Below the pieces are notes generated by a model. It was not told the DNA's origin and made no database searches. It saw nothing but the letters and a program-made list of their open reading frames with translations. The translations under genes and the position numbers were made by a program. Positions 51,149-59,498 of a DNA stretch of 64,000 nt are shown one piece after another. Positions within the stretch are counted from its first letter, which is position 1; each line of letters starts with the position of its first letter. Where the stretch lies: NCBI RefSeq assembly GCF_965233615.1, contig NZ_OZ247495.1; one strand, given 5' to 3'. This DNA comes from Pelagibius sp028280305 (GTDB taxonomy: Bacteria > Pseudomonadota > Alphaproteobacteria > Kiloniellales > Kiloniellaceae).

Positions 51149-52543
51149 ATGCGCCTGCGCCGCCCTGCTTTTCTGGTCCTGTTCCTAGCATTCAGCGTTT
51201 TTCTCACCACCGGATTGCCGGGCGAAGCCGAGGCCCAGTCTGGCGAAGCCGGAATCGAACTGGATGAAGATATGCTGCGGCGCAGTCTGGCGCTGTTTTC
51301 CGGCAACAAAGACCTACAGCTCGAAGCCATCGAGGAAATCCGTCAAAGCGGCCGCAAAGACGCGATTGCGTCCCTGATTCAGGCCCGCCGTTTCCTGGGC
51401 GCCGTGCCGCAGATTGAAAAAGCCCTCATTGAACTGACCGGCGAAGAAAACGCCGATTCCTGGCATGAGTGGATGCTCTGGCAGGAGGCCCATCCAGAGA
51501 TCGAACCCTTCGAAGGCTTCGATGCTTTCAAATCCATCGTCTTCCAGCGCATCGACCTGAACTTCGGTCTCTTCCTGCAACCCGGCGTCGCGCACGACAT
51601 CCGTCTGGAAGAGATCGTCTGGGGCGGCGTGATCAAGGACGGCATCCCCGCGCTCACAAATCCGGACCTGGTCGGCACGGAGTCCGCCGGTTATCTGACC
51701 GACGACGAACTGGTTTTCGGCGTGAAGATCAATGGCGACACCCGGGCCTATCCATTGCGCATCATGGATTGGCACGAGATGTTCAACGATGTCGTCGGCG
51801 GCGTCCCGGTCAGTCTCGCGTACTGCACACTCTGCGGTTCCGGCATTCTCTTCGAGACCGAAATCGAAGGGCGTGCAGCGCCCCTGGTCTTCGGGTCCTC
51901 CGGATTCCTCTATCGCTCCAACAAGCTGATGTACGATCACGAGACCCACTCGCTGTGGAATCAGTTCACCGGCAAACCGGTGGTCGGACCGCTGACCGGC
52001 TCCGGCATCGAACTGAAGACCCGGCCCGTCGCCATCACCACCTGGCAGGCCTGGCGCGAAGCCAACCCGGACACCAAGGTGTTGTCCATCGAGACCGGGC
52101 ATTTGCGCGACTACCGCCCCGGCGCGCCTTACGGCAGCTACTTCTCCAGCCCCGACCTGATGTTCCCGGCGCTGGTGAAAAAAGAAGAACTGCAGGCGAA
52201 GGACTACGTCTTCGCCCTGCGCTCCAGCGGCACCGAAAAGGCCTGGCCGCTGACCCGCTTCGCCGGGGGTCAGGTGATCAATGACACAGCCGGCATTCTC
52301 GATCTGGTTCTGATCGGTGACACCGCAACACGCACGGTGCGCGCTTACCGCCGCAACGGACAAACCTTTCAACAGGGCGAAGACCTGAGTGAACTACGCG
52401 CCGGCGAAGCCGTCTGGAAGGTTACCGAAGAGGCCCTCATCGGCCCCGACGGCGCGCAACTGGCCCGTCTGCCCGGCCACATCGCCTATTGGTTCGCCTG
52501 GGCCGGCTATCTCGGCGACGAAGGAGAGGTGGCGACGCAGTGA
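51149..52543 (+). CDS. DUF3179 domain protein
   Basis: A 464-residue secreted protein with a signal peptide (MRLRRPAFLVLFLAFSVFLTTG...EAQS). A helical N-terminal segment is followed by the DUF3179 domain, recognised by NGDTRAYPLRIMDWHEMFNDVVGG, VSLAYCTLCGSGILFETE and FGSSGFLYRSNKLMYDHETHSLWNQFTGKPVVGP. The CxxC in CTLC and several conserved His suggest metal or redox chemistry, but no activity is known. AGAAAGG lies upstream of the ATG. It converges on the WD40 gene with a 20-base gap. Confidence 0.88.
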   Translation: MRLRRPAFLVLFLAFSVFLTTGLPGEAEAQSGEAGIELDEDMLRRSLALFSGNKDLQLEAIEEIRQSGRKDAIASLIQARRFLGAVPQIEKALIELTGEENADSWHEWMLWQEAHPEIEPFEGFDAFKSIVFQRIDLNFGLFLQPGVAHDIRLEEIVWGGVIKDGIPALTNPDLVGTESAGYLTDDELVFGVKINGDTRAYPLRIMDWHEMFNDVVGGVPVSLAYCTLCGSGILFETEIEGRAAPLVFGSSGFLYRSNKLMYDHETHSLWNQFTGKPVVGPLTGSGIELKTRPVAITTWQAWREANPDTKVLSIETGHLRDYRPGAPYGSYFSSPDLMFPALVKKEELQAKDYVFALRSSGTEKAWPLTRFAGGQVINDTAGILDLVLIGDTATRTVRAYRRNGQTFQQGEDLSELRAGEAVWKVTEEALIGPDGAQLARLPGHIAYWFAWAGYLGDEGEVATQ

Positions 52544-52563
52544 CACCACAACTGGTGAAGCTG

Positions 52564-53574
52564 CTATGGCAACCGCTGCTGATGTCGCCGAAAGGGTGAC
52601 GCCGCCGCCTCACCCTGATGTGTCCAGAAGCGCAGGGTCTGGTCAAAACTGCCGGAGACCACGAGATCGCCGCCGGGGACGAAGGCGACACTGTTGACCC
52701 CAAGCGCGTGGCCCTCGAAAGCCGGAGCGGCGGGGGTGCCGTCAAGCGTCCAGAGACGGATCGTATCGTCCCGGCCGCCGGAAATGACGTGATCGCCGTC
52801 AGGACTGAAGGCGACGCTGTTGATTCCTCCTCTATGCCCAAGGAACGGTTCCACCGCAGGTTGGCCCTCAAGCGTCCAGAGGCGGATCGTGGCATCGCTG
52901 CCGCCGGAGACGATTCGATCACCGGCGGGGTTGAAGGCGAGACTGTTGACCCCGCCACGGTGCCCCTGAAATGGTTGACCGGCGTGCTCGCCCTCAAGAG
53001 TCCAGAGACGGACGGTGCCATCCGTGCCACCCGAGGCGATACGGTTTCCATCCGGGCTGAAGGCGAGGCTGTAGACCCAGCCCTTGTGCCCCCGGAAGGG
53101 CGCGGTGGCCGGCGCTCCTTCCAGAGGCCAGAGGCGAACCGTACCGTCTTCACCGCCGGAGGCAACGCGGTCGCCTTTGGGACTGAACGCAACGCTGAAA
53201 ACCCTGCCTTCGTGGCCGCGAAACGGCGTCGCGACCGGACGGCCTTCAAGTGTCCAAAGGCGAAGGGTTCCGTCCCTCCCGCCTGAGACGATGCGATTGC
53301 CGTCCGAGCTGAAGGCGGCGGCGATCGCCTTGGCCTCAAGCGAGCGAAGCACAACGGGGCTTTCAGGGTCGGCGATGTCCAAGATGTCGATGCGGCCGCT
53401 TTTATTGACGACCAGGAGTGTTTTGGAATCGCCCGGCCGAAGGGCCAGCGTCACCGGCTCAAACGTCGTCAGCCCATAGGGAGGTTGGGAGCTGCGGTCT
53501 TCAGCAAGGACTGCCCCTGCTGCGGAGAGGAGAAATGCGGCCCCGGTGACGGCGCAGAACACACCGCGAAGCAC
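52564..53574 (-). CDS. Secreted WD40 repeat protein
   Basis: A 336-residue protein with a signal peptide (MLRGVFCAVTGAAFLLSAAGAVLAE). After a degenerate first blade, six 42-residue repeats follow, each of the form GHxxGVxSVAFSPDGDxIxSGGxDxTIRLWTLEGxP, giving a seven-bladed propeller. The repeats are very alike and the DNA repeats every 126 bases, which suggests recent amplification. As a periplasmic scaffold it should bind a partner protein; none is identified. A small membrane protein gene lies immediately upstream. Confidence 0.9.
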   Translation of the reverse strand: MLRGVFCAVTGAAFLLSAAGAVLAEDRSSQPPYGLTTFEPVTLALRPGDSKTLLVVNKSGRIDILDIADPESPVVLRSLEAKAIAAAFSSDGNRIVSGGRDGTLRLWTLEGRPVATPFRGHEGRVFSVAFSPKGDRVASGGEDGTVRLWPLEGAPATAPFRGHKGWVYSLAFSPDGNRIASGGTDGTVRLWTLEGEHAGQPFQGHRGGVNSLAFNPAGDRIVSGGSDATIRLWTLEGQPAVEPFLGHRGGINSVAFSPDGDHVISGGRDDTIRLWTLDGTPAAPAFEGHALGVNSVAFVPGGDLVVSGSFDQTLRFWTHQGEAAASPFRRHQQRLP

Positions 53575-53577
53575 GGT

Positions 53578-53874
53578 TCACGCGACCCGGCTCAGATAAC
53601 CCATGTTCGAAAGCGGCAAGAGGACCGCCAAAGTCACCGCACAAACGAGAGCGAAGATCATCGATCGTTTCGCCAGGACCGACTCTCTGTCCTTCCGATA
53701 GGCGACCACAGCGATAACCAGGCCGAGAACGGCGGCTGTCAAAGCCAGGGCGTTGGCCAGCGGAAGGGTCAGGGCCGTGGCATAGGTCGGGTCGATCCGG
53801 TTGTGAATGACGGCGCCGAGCATCAAGACGACCGAGCCCAGCGACAAAAGCATCGCGATCACAATACCAAGCAT
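53578..53874 (-). CDS. Small three-helix membrane protein
   Basis: A 98-residue hydrophobic protein with three predicted transmembrane helices (residues about 2-24, 38-60 and 70-90) and a charged loop (RKDRESVLAKR). The ATG at 53874 follows GGAGAGG by six bases, which decides the start over a TTG further upstream. It ends three bases before the WD40 gene on the same strand, so the two probably form an operon. No family recognised. Confidence 0.7.
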   Translation of the reverse strand: MLGIVIAMLLSLGSVVLMLGAVIHNRIDPTYATALTLPLANALALTAAVLGLVIAVVAYRKDRESVLAKRSMIFALVCAVTLAVLLPLSNMGYLSRVA

Positions 53875-54044
53875 AGGATGCCTCTCCAGCAACGTGATGC
53901 CTTGGCCCGACTAGCGAACGGCGCCATAACGCGCCGCCGGCTTACCGACAAAGGAACGATACGGCTATCTTCTGGTCGTGATCGACACCGCAAAGGTTCA
54001 AAATCCGAGGAAGATCGACGCAGTGATCGCCGACCCGGCCCGCC

Positions 54045-54434
54045 TCAGCGTGCGGCGCAGGCGGCGCAGCGGCCATGCAGTTCCACCGTCATGTGGCGGG
54101 TCTCAAAACCGCTTTCGCCTGCGACCGACTTCAGCCCTTTCTCGCTGGCGGGAAAGGAAAACTCGGCAACCTCGCCACAGTCGTCGCAGATGGCAAAGCC
54201 CGCCGCCGCCTGATGATCATGGGCACAGCAGGCGATGAAAGCATTCAGGCTTTCGATGCGATGGATCAACCCTTGCCGCCCGAGAGTCTCCAGCGCACGA
54301 TAGACCTGAACCGGTGCGCGCAGGCCCTCGTCACGCAACTGATCCAAAAGATCGTAGGCCGTCAGGGCGGCACTGCTGCTGGTCAGGCGATCAAGCACCA
54401 ACTGCTGGTTGCGGGTTAGTTTGCGGCTGGTCAT
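54045..54434 (-). CDS. zur: Zinc uptake regulator Zur (Fur family)
   Basis: A 129-residue Fur-family repressor. The DNA-binding helix region is TAYDLLDQLRDEGLRAPVQVYRALETLGRQGLIHRIES, typical of Zur. Structural zinc cysteines are C83/C86 in ICDDCGEV and C123/C126 in GRCAACAAR, with H72/H74 in CAHDHQ as sensor ligands. The ATG overlaps the znuB stop (ATGA). Zinc-bound Zur should repress the znu genes through the box at 56148-56165. Confidence 0.93.
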   Translation of the reverse strand: MTSRKLTRNQQLVLDRLTSSSAALTAYDLLDQLRDEGLRAPVQVYRALETLGRQGLIHRIESLNAFIACCAHDHQAAAGFAICDDCGEVAEFSFPASEKGLKSVAGESGFETRHMTVELHGRCAACAAR

Positions 54435-55249
54435 GGCAACCTCTCGATTTCCCGGCCGCGCCATCTGAAACTCTGGCTCAGGAGCGAGAGCAGAAAGATG
54501 ACGAGGGCGGCAACGACAACCGATGGGCCGGACGGCGTGTCGAAGTGAAGCGACCCGAAGAGGCCCATTATCACGGCGAGGGCGCCCAAGCCGGCGGCTG
54601 TGAGCGCCATGGATTCCGGCGCACCGGCAAAGCGCCGCGCCGTCGCCGCCGGAATGATCAGAAGAGAGGTGATCAGCAGGATGCCGACGATCTTCATCGC
54701 GATGGCAATCACCGCCGCCATCAGGATCATGAAGATCAGCCGCGCCCGCTCCGGGTTCAGGGCCTCGGCGGCGGCCAGTTCCTCACTCACCGTGCCGGCC
54801 AGCAGCGGCCGCCAGATCATCGCCAACAGGCAGAGCACGGCGAAGCCGCCGCCGTAGATCAGGGCAATGTCGAGAAGCGAAACAGCCAGCAGATCGCCGA
54901 AGAGGTAGCTCAGCAGATCAATCCGAAGCCAGGCCATGAAGGAAACCAGCACCAGACCCAGCGCCAGCGTGGAGTGAGACAGAATGCCAAGCAATGCATC
55001 GGTCGGCAAAACCGCCTGGCGCTGAAGCAGAACCAGCGCCAGGGCGGCGGCGGCGGCAATGGCGAAGACCCCAAGGATCACGTTGACCTCCAGGAACAAC
55101 GCCAGAGCAACGCCCAGCAGAGCGGAGTGAGCCATAGTATCCCCGAAGTAGGCCATACGCCGCCACACGATGAAACACCCCAGCGGCCCCGCGACCAGGG
55201 CCACCCCGATGCCGCCGACGAGCGCCCGGATGAAGAAATCATCCAGCAT
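54431..55249 (-). CDS. znuB: Zinc ABC transporter permease
   Basis: A 272-residue ABC-3-type permease with about eight helices. It begins FFIRALVGGIGVALVAGPLGCFIVWRRMAYFGDTMAHSALLGVAL, which is characteristic of ZnuB, and the segment DALLGILSHSTLALGLVLVS is also conserved. It overlaps znuC by 11 bases and zur by four. It carries zinc from ZnuA across the inner membrane. Confidence 0.95.
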   Translation of the reverse strand: MLDDFFIRALVGGIGVALVAGPLGCFIVWRRMAYFGDTMAHSALLGVALALFLEVNVILGVFAIAAAAALALVLLQRQAVLPTDALLGILSHSTLALGLVLVSFMAWLRIDLLSYLFGDLLAVSLLDIALIYGGGFAVLCLLAMIWRPLLAGTVSEELAAAEALNPERARLIFMILMAAVIAIAMKIVGILLITSLLIIPAATARRFAGAPESMALTAAGLGALAVIMGLFGSLHFDTPSGPSVVVAALVIFLLSLLSQSFRWRGREIERLP

Positions 55250-56111
55250 CGAACTCTTCCTTGCTCACTTTCCGTTCATTACGGTCGTGACGATGATCAT
55301 GACCATCGTCATGCCCCACCACGCTGCCGTCGGCAAGATGAACATGATCGTGGTCGTGACGGTAGATCGCAAGCGCCGAAGCCGCCCGCGTCCCGAAGAG
55401 GGCGCGGTATTCCGGGCTGGCGGTCACCACCTGCGGCGTGCCCGAACAGCAGACGTGACCGTTCAGGCAGATCACCGTGTCGGTCTGGCCCATGACAATG
55501 TGCAGGTCATGGGAGATCATCAAAATGGCGCAGCCCAGGCGCTCGCGAATGTCGTGTATCAGTTCATAGAGTTCGATCTCGCCGGCAAAGTCGACGCCCT
55601 GCACCGGCTCGTCGAGCACCAACAGCTGCGGCCGGCGTATCAAAGCCCGCGCCAGCAGCGCACGCTGAAACTCCCCGCCCGAGAGTTGCTGCACCGGTCG
55701 GCTGGACAGATGGGCAATACCGACGTCGCTGAGGGCGGTATCGATCTCAGCGCCGCTGTGGCGACCTGTCAGGGTCATCAGGCGCCGCACAGTGAGCGGC
55801 ATGGTGCGGTCGATGGAGAGTCTCTGCGGTACATAGCCGATGCGGAGATCGTTGCGCCGCTGCAACCGGCCCTCCGCCGTATCCATAATCCCCAAGAGCG
55901 CCTTAACGGTCGTGCTTTTGCCGCTGCCGTTGGGACCGATCAGGGTAACGATCTCCCCCGGCCGGATGGTCAGGTCGACACCGCGCACAAGCCAGAGCCC
56001 GCCCTGGCGCACACCCAGCCCCTTGGCCTCGACCAGCGGCTCCTCGGCAGCCGCGGAACGGACTTCAGGCCGGCTCGCCCCCTGGTCGTCAAGCTCTATC
56101 ATGTTCACCAT
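55239..56111 (-). CDS. znuC: Zinc ABC transporter ATP-binding protein
   Basis: A 290-residue ATPase. Walker A GPNGSGKST, signature LSGGEFQR, Walker B LLVLDEPVQGVDF and the H-loop MISHDLHIVM are all intact. The C-terminus is histidine-rich (HDHDHVHLADGSVVGHDDGHDHRHDRNE), typical of ZnuC in this group and possibly zinc-binding. Two ATG codons (56111 and 56102) are possible starts. Divergent from znuA. Confidence 0.95.
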   Translation of the reverse strand: MVNMIELDDQGASRPEVRSAAAEEPLVEAKGLGVRQGGLWLVRGVDLTIRPGEIVTLIGPNGSGKSTTVKALLGIMDTAEGRLQRRNDLRIGYVPQRLSIDRTMPLTVRRLMTLTGRHSGAEIDTALSDVGIAHLSSRPVQQLSGGEFQRALLARALIRRPQLLVLDEPVQGVDFAGEIELYELIHDIRERLGCAILMISHDLHIVMGQTDTVICLNGHVCCSGTPQVVTASPEYRALFGTRAASALAIYRHDHDHVHLADGSVVGHDDGHDHRHDRNERKVSKEEFDAG

Positions 56112-56147
56112 GAGCTCTTGTAAGACTCCGGTTGCGCGGTGAAAAGA

Positions 56148-56165
56148 CTAACGTTATATCATTAC
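56148..56165. promoter_or_regulatory. Zur-like operator between znuC and znuA
   Basis: On the minus strand the site reads GTAATGATATAACGTTAG, which agrees in 15 of 18 positions with the palindrome GTAATGTTATAACATTAC that I recall for alphaproteobacterial Zur. It lies in the 88-base divergent gap and could control both directions. Confidence 0.65.
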
Positions 56166-56199
56166 ATCTTGTAGCCGAGAACAACAAGGACCACCCATC

Positions 56200-57282
56200 G
56201 TGCGCAAATCAGCCCTCACCCTGGCTTTCGCCACCGTGCTCTGGACCCTCAACCCGCCGACGGCCGCTGCCGAGGCTCCCGTTGTGGTGACCAGCATCAA
56301 ACCGGTCCACTCCCTGGTTGCCAATGTCATGAAGGGCGCCGGAGAGCCGCATTTGATCGTCAAGGCGGGCGGGTCACCGCACAGCTACGCCCTGAAACCC
56401 TCCGATGCCGCAGCCCTGGAAAGGGCTAAGCTCGTCTTCTGGGTCGGCGACGAACTGGAAGTCTTTCTGGAAGACTCCATGAGAAGTCTGGCAGGCGGCG
56501 CAAAGGTCCTCTCTCTTGCCGAAGTACCCGGCGTTGACCTGCTCCCCTTCCGGGAGGGCGGTCCCTGGGGCGACCATGGGCACGAAGAGCATGCGGAACA
56601 CAAGCATGAGGAACATGCACATGAAGAGCATGCACATGAAGAACACGACCATGCGGAACACAAGCATGAGGAACATGCGCACGAAGAGCACGCGCATGCG
56701 GAGCACGCTCACGAGGAAAATGGGCATGACGAACACGGGCATGAAGGTCACGCCCATGGTGAAAACGACATGCACATCTGGCTCGATCCGGAGAACGCCA
56801 AAGCCATGGTCGCCGCAGTGGCAAAAGCGCTGACCGAGATCGATCCGGACAACAGCGGTATCTATCTGGCCAACAGCCAAGCTATGGAGCGGCAGCTCGA
56901 TCAACTGAGCGCCGAGATGTCGGCCGATCTGGAGAGCGTGAAGGACAAGCCCTTCGTCGTTTTCCATGACGCCTATCAGTACATGGAGCGTCGCTTCGGC
57001 CTGAACACGGTCGGCTCCATCACCGTCAGTCCGGAACGCCAGCCTGGCGCCGCCCGGTTGAGCGAGATCCGGAGCAAGATCACGGAGCTGGGCGCGCGCT
57101 GTATCTTCAGTGAACCGCAGTTCGAGCCTCGGCTGGTCAGTGTGGTGGCGGAAGGAACCGAAGCCCGAACCGGCAGCCTTGATCCTTTGGGCGCGGCGCT
57201 GGAAGACGGCCCGGAACTCTATTTCGAACTGATGCGCGGCAACGCCGAAGCGCTGCGCAACTGCCTCAGCGAAGGCAGCTGA
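56200..57282 (+). CDS. znuA: Zinc ABC transporter substrate-binding protein with long His-rich loop
   Basis: A 360-residue periplasmic protein. The signal peptide is MRKSALTLAFATVLWTLNPPTAAAEA. The cluster A-I fold is shown by VVVTSIKPVHSLVANVMKGAGEPHLIVKAGGSPHSYALKPSDA, with the ligand histidines in KPVHS and SPHSY, and later by NDMHIWLDPENAKAM and PFVVFHDAYQYMERRFGL. A His/Glu-rich insertion of about 60 residues (EHAHEEHKHEEHAH-type) lies near residues 127-188. The start is a GTG with AAGGA nine bases upstream. The loop is usual for ZnuA but long here. Confidence 0.95.
   Translation: MRKSALTLAFATVLWTLNPPTAAAEAPVVVTSIKPVHSLVANVMKGAGEPHLIVKAGGSPHSYALKPSDAAALERAKLVFWVGDELEVFLEDSMRSLAGGAKVLSLAEVPGVDLLPFREGGPWGDHGHEEHAEHKHEEHAHEEHAHEEHDHAEHKHEEHAHEEHAHAEHAHEENGHDEHGHEGHAHGENDMHIWLDPENAKAMVAAVAKALTEIDPDNSGIYLANSQAMERQLDQLSAEMSADLESVKDKPFVVFHDAYQYMERRFGLNTVGSITVSPERQPGAARLSEIRSKITELGARCIFSEPQFEPRLVSVVAEGTEARTGSLDPLGAALEDGPELYFELMRGNAEALRNCLSEGS
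56580..56770 (+). repeat. znuA: Histidine-codon repeat tract inside znuA
   Basis: The DNA encoding the His/Glu loop contains a 29-base exact repeat at 56590-56618 and 56650-56678, offset by 60 bases (20 codons), plus a shorter CATGCACATGAAGA tandem between them. The reading frame is maintained, so these look like in-frame expansions prone to length change. Confidence 0.75.
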
Positions 57283-57393
57283 ACGCTTTCACCAGGATAT
57301 GCTCCAGATCGCCTGACCACCCGCTCCCGTAGGTCGATGACGTCAGCTTAAGTATCGTGTGACCTTGCCTGTGGCCTAAGGCGACGCAGGCGC

Positions 57394-58128
57394 GTGCGAC
57401 GGGACCAGATTGAGGACGATGGCGTATTGACCTTATTTGACATGGAGCCTCAGGCATCCGGTGAACCCGGCGGCGCCGGGCAACCCACCCCTCTGATGAC
57501 GGGCATAGACATCTGCAGGACGGAGGACGGCCTCGCCGCCATCAAGAAGCCCAGTACGGAACTCGTAATCTGGCAGCGCGACTTCCCGAAGCGTTTCCAA
57601 GACTGGCTCGACCGATTGGATGCCGCGACTCTTCCCGATTTTCGAATCCTCGTTGAGCCTCGCGACCTTCGCCGCGCGATCGATCCGTTGCTCGACGCCT
57701 GCGATATGCCCGCTTGTGACATGCGTGACCTGCTCGTCGAAGACATTGATGATCTAGTTCGCAGGTTCGCTGAAACTGCCCGCAGCGAATCCGTCGACCT
57801 ACGGCTGCAACGGGTCGACCATGATGCCTGCTGGAAGTTCCATTGCGACAATGTCGAAGCCCGGCTGTTGACGACGTATCGCGGGCCGACGACGGAGTGG
57901 GTTCAGATGGTGCATGCCGATCGGGCTTTGGCCGAGCAGCAAGACTATGAGGGGCCGCTGGAGCGCCTCGGGCTCCATGACGTGGCGCTGTTCAAAGGAA
58001 GCTGTGCCGGTCCCAACAGCGGCATCGTTCATCGCTCGCCGCCAATTGCCGGAACCGGCCAGACACGACTACTGCTATGCCTCAACCAGCATTCGGTCAG
58101 TTCTCCGGATCCCTGGACCGAGATCTAG
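57394..58128 (+). CDS. DUF1826 domain protein
   Basis: A protein of about 244 residues matching DUF1826, with conserved segments ELVIWQRDFPKRFQDWLDRL, WKFHCDNVEARLLTTYRGPTTEWV and LFKGSCAGPNSGIVHRSPPIAGTGQTRLLLCLN. DUF1826 genes are often found near zinc-limitation genes such as zur targets, and here znuA is 111 bases upstream on the same strand. H and C residues in FHCDN and the SCxxPNSGIVHRSP motif could bind metal. Start is uncertain: GTG at 57394, TTG at 57427 and ATG at 57442 are all possible and none has a strong ribosome site. Confidence 0.75.
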   Translation: MRRDQIEDDGVLTLFDMEPQASGEPGGAGQPTPLMTGIDICRTEDGLAAIKKPSTELVIWQRDFPKRFQDWLDRLDAATLPDFRILVEPRDLRRAIDPLLDACDMPACDMRDLLVEDIDDLVRRFAETARSESVDLRLQRVDHDACWKFHCDNVEARLLTTYRGPTTEWVQMVHADRALAEQQDYEGPLERLGLHDVALFKGSCAGPNSGIVHRSPPIAGTGQTRLLLCLNQHSVSSPDPWTEI

Positions 58129-58147
58129 CAGGCTGCTAGACCGTGCT

Positions 58148-59329
58148 CTATAGGTGCGCCGCGGCTACGGCGGCGGTGAATTCCCGCTTCAGCAGGTCGA
58201 TGTCTTCGACCCCGACCGAAACCCGGATAAAGCCTTCGCTGATCCCCAGTGCCGCGCGTTCTTCGACCGTGAGGCCGCGATGGGAAGAACTGGTCGGGTG
58301 GCTGATGGTGGTGCCGACATCGCCCAGGGTCGGTGCGAAGGCGATGTTCGCCGCCGCCCGCACGAAGGCATTCACCCCCGTCCGTTCCGCATCCAGGGTG
58401 AAGCTCACCATATGGCTGTTGTTGCCCTGCAGCAGGTCGCGGGCCAGGTCGCGGTCCGGGTGGTCATCCTCGCCGGGATAAAGCACCTGGAGAACCCCAG
58501 GCAGGCCACGCAAATGATCCGCCAGGGCCTTGGCGTTTTCCTGCGCTCTTTGAAACCGCAGATCGAAGGTATTGAGGCCGCGCTCCGCCAGCCAGCAATC
58601 AAAGGGACTGCCGTTCAGGCCCCAGGTCGTAACGGCGTCGTAGAGCGCCTCGTGGCGGACGGGGTCTTTTGCGGCCACGTAGCCGAGGGTCACATCGCTG
58701 TGCCCGGCCAGCAGCTTGGTCACAGAATGCACGACGATATCGGCGCCGTGGTCGAAGGGCCGAAAGGCGCGGGGCGTGGTGAAGGTGTTGTCGACCACGA
58801 AAATCAGGTCGTGCTCCCGGGCGAGCGTCGCCAGCGCCTTGATGTCGGCAACCCTTAGGGTCGGGTTGGCCACCACCTCCACCAGCAGCAGCTTTGTTTC
58901 CGGGCGGATCGCCGCGGCAACCGCATCGGCATCGCCGGCATCGACAAGGCTGACATCGAAGCCTATGCGGGGCAGATCCTTGGTCAGCAGTCTGAGACAG
59001 CGCCCATAAAGCTGGTTGCCCGCGACGATGTGATCGCCCTTGTCGAGCAAAGCCAGAAAGACAGCGGAGAGCGCCGCCATGCCGGAGGCCGTGATGATGC
59101 CGCCCTCGATGCCCTCCATCCAGGAGATCTTGTCCGCCAGCAGACTGGCGTTGGGGTGTCCTTCGCGGGCATAGCTGTAGCCGCTGGCGCGGCCTTCATA
59201 AACGGCATCCAGGGCATCAGCATCCTCCGCGCAGTAGACGACGGAGGGGAACAGGGGTGTGACGAGCGGCGTTGTTTCCGATGCCGGCGGCGCCGAGCGG
59301 CGCACGACGGAGCGATCCTCAGGCTTCAT
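58148..59329 (-). CDS. Cys/Met metabolism PLP-dependent enzyme
   Basis: A 393-residue enzyme of the cystathionine gamma-synthase / methionine gamma-lyase family. The PLP-binding lysine is in VHSVTKLLAGHSDVTLG, and the phosphate-binding region is SGMAALSAVFLALLDKGDHIVAGNQLYGRCLRLL. The substrate-side VVYCAEDADALDAVYEG and the C-terminal SLGVEDIDLLKREF pattern are typical. I use the ATG at 59329 as start because family homology begins soon after. It stands alone between convergent and divergent genes; whether it acts as a gamma-lyase, gamma-synthase or O-acetylhomoserine enzyme is not clear. Confidence 0.87.
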   Translation of the reverse strand: MKPEDRSVVRRSAPPASETTPLVTPLFPSVVYCAEDADALDAVYEGRASGYSYAREGHPNASLLADKISWMEGIEGGIITASGMAALSAVFLALLDKGDHIVAGNQLYGRCLRLLTKDLPRIGFDVSLVDAGDADAVAAAIRPETKLLLVEVVANPTLRVADIKALATLAREHDLIFVVDNTFTTPRAFRPFDHGADIVVHSVTKLLAGHSDVTLGYVAAKDPVRHEALYDAVTTWGLNGSPFDCWLAERGLNTFDLRFQRAQENAKALADHLRGLPGVLQVLYPGEDDHPDRDLARDLLQGNNSHMVSFTLDAERTGVNAFVRAAANIAFAPTLGDVGTTISHPTSSSHRGLTVEERAALGISEGFIRVSVGVEDIDLLKREFTAAVAAAHL

Positions 59330-59498
59330 GACGGAGTCTCTCTGGGGGCTTGCTTTTTCACTATGACGGCAGCCACTAGGCCCCAGCACACCCTACGGGT
59401 CAAGAGGGCGCCAAAGCTGGGTATTTTGAATAGCCCGCGAGATATGGAATAAAGGGGCCGTCGATCAAAGCATAAAGAAGAAAAAGGTTGGGACGGCG

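Noticed and set aside
52564..53400. 126-base periodic repeats
   Set aside because: These encode WD40 blades, so the periodicity is protein-structural, not a mobile or CRISPR repeat.
56580..56770. Regular short repeats that could suggest a CRISPR array
   Set aside because: They are in-frame codons for a His/Glu loop in ZnuA, with no unique spacers of fixed length.
59390..59498. A GGGTATT...AATAGCCC element upstream of pcaD as a PcaQ site
   Set aside because: The symmetry is imperfect and does not match the ATAACC-N4-GGTTAA form I recall for alphaproteobacterial PcaQ.
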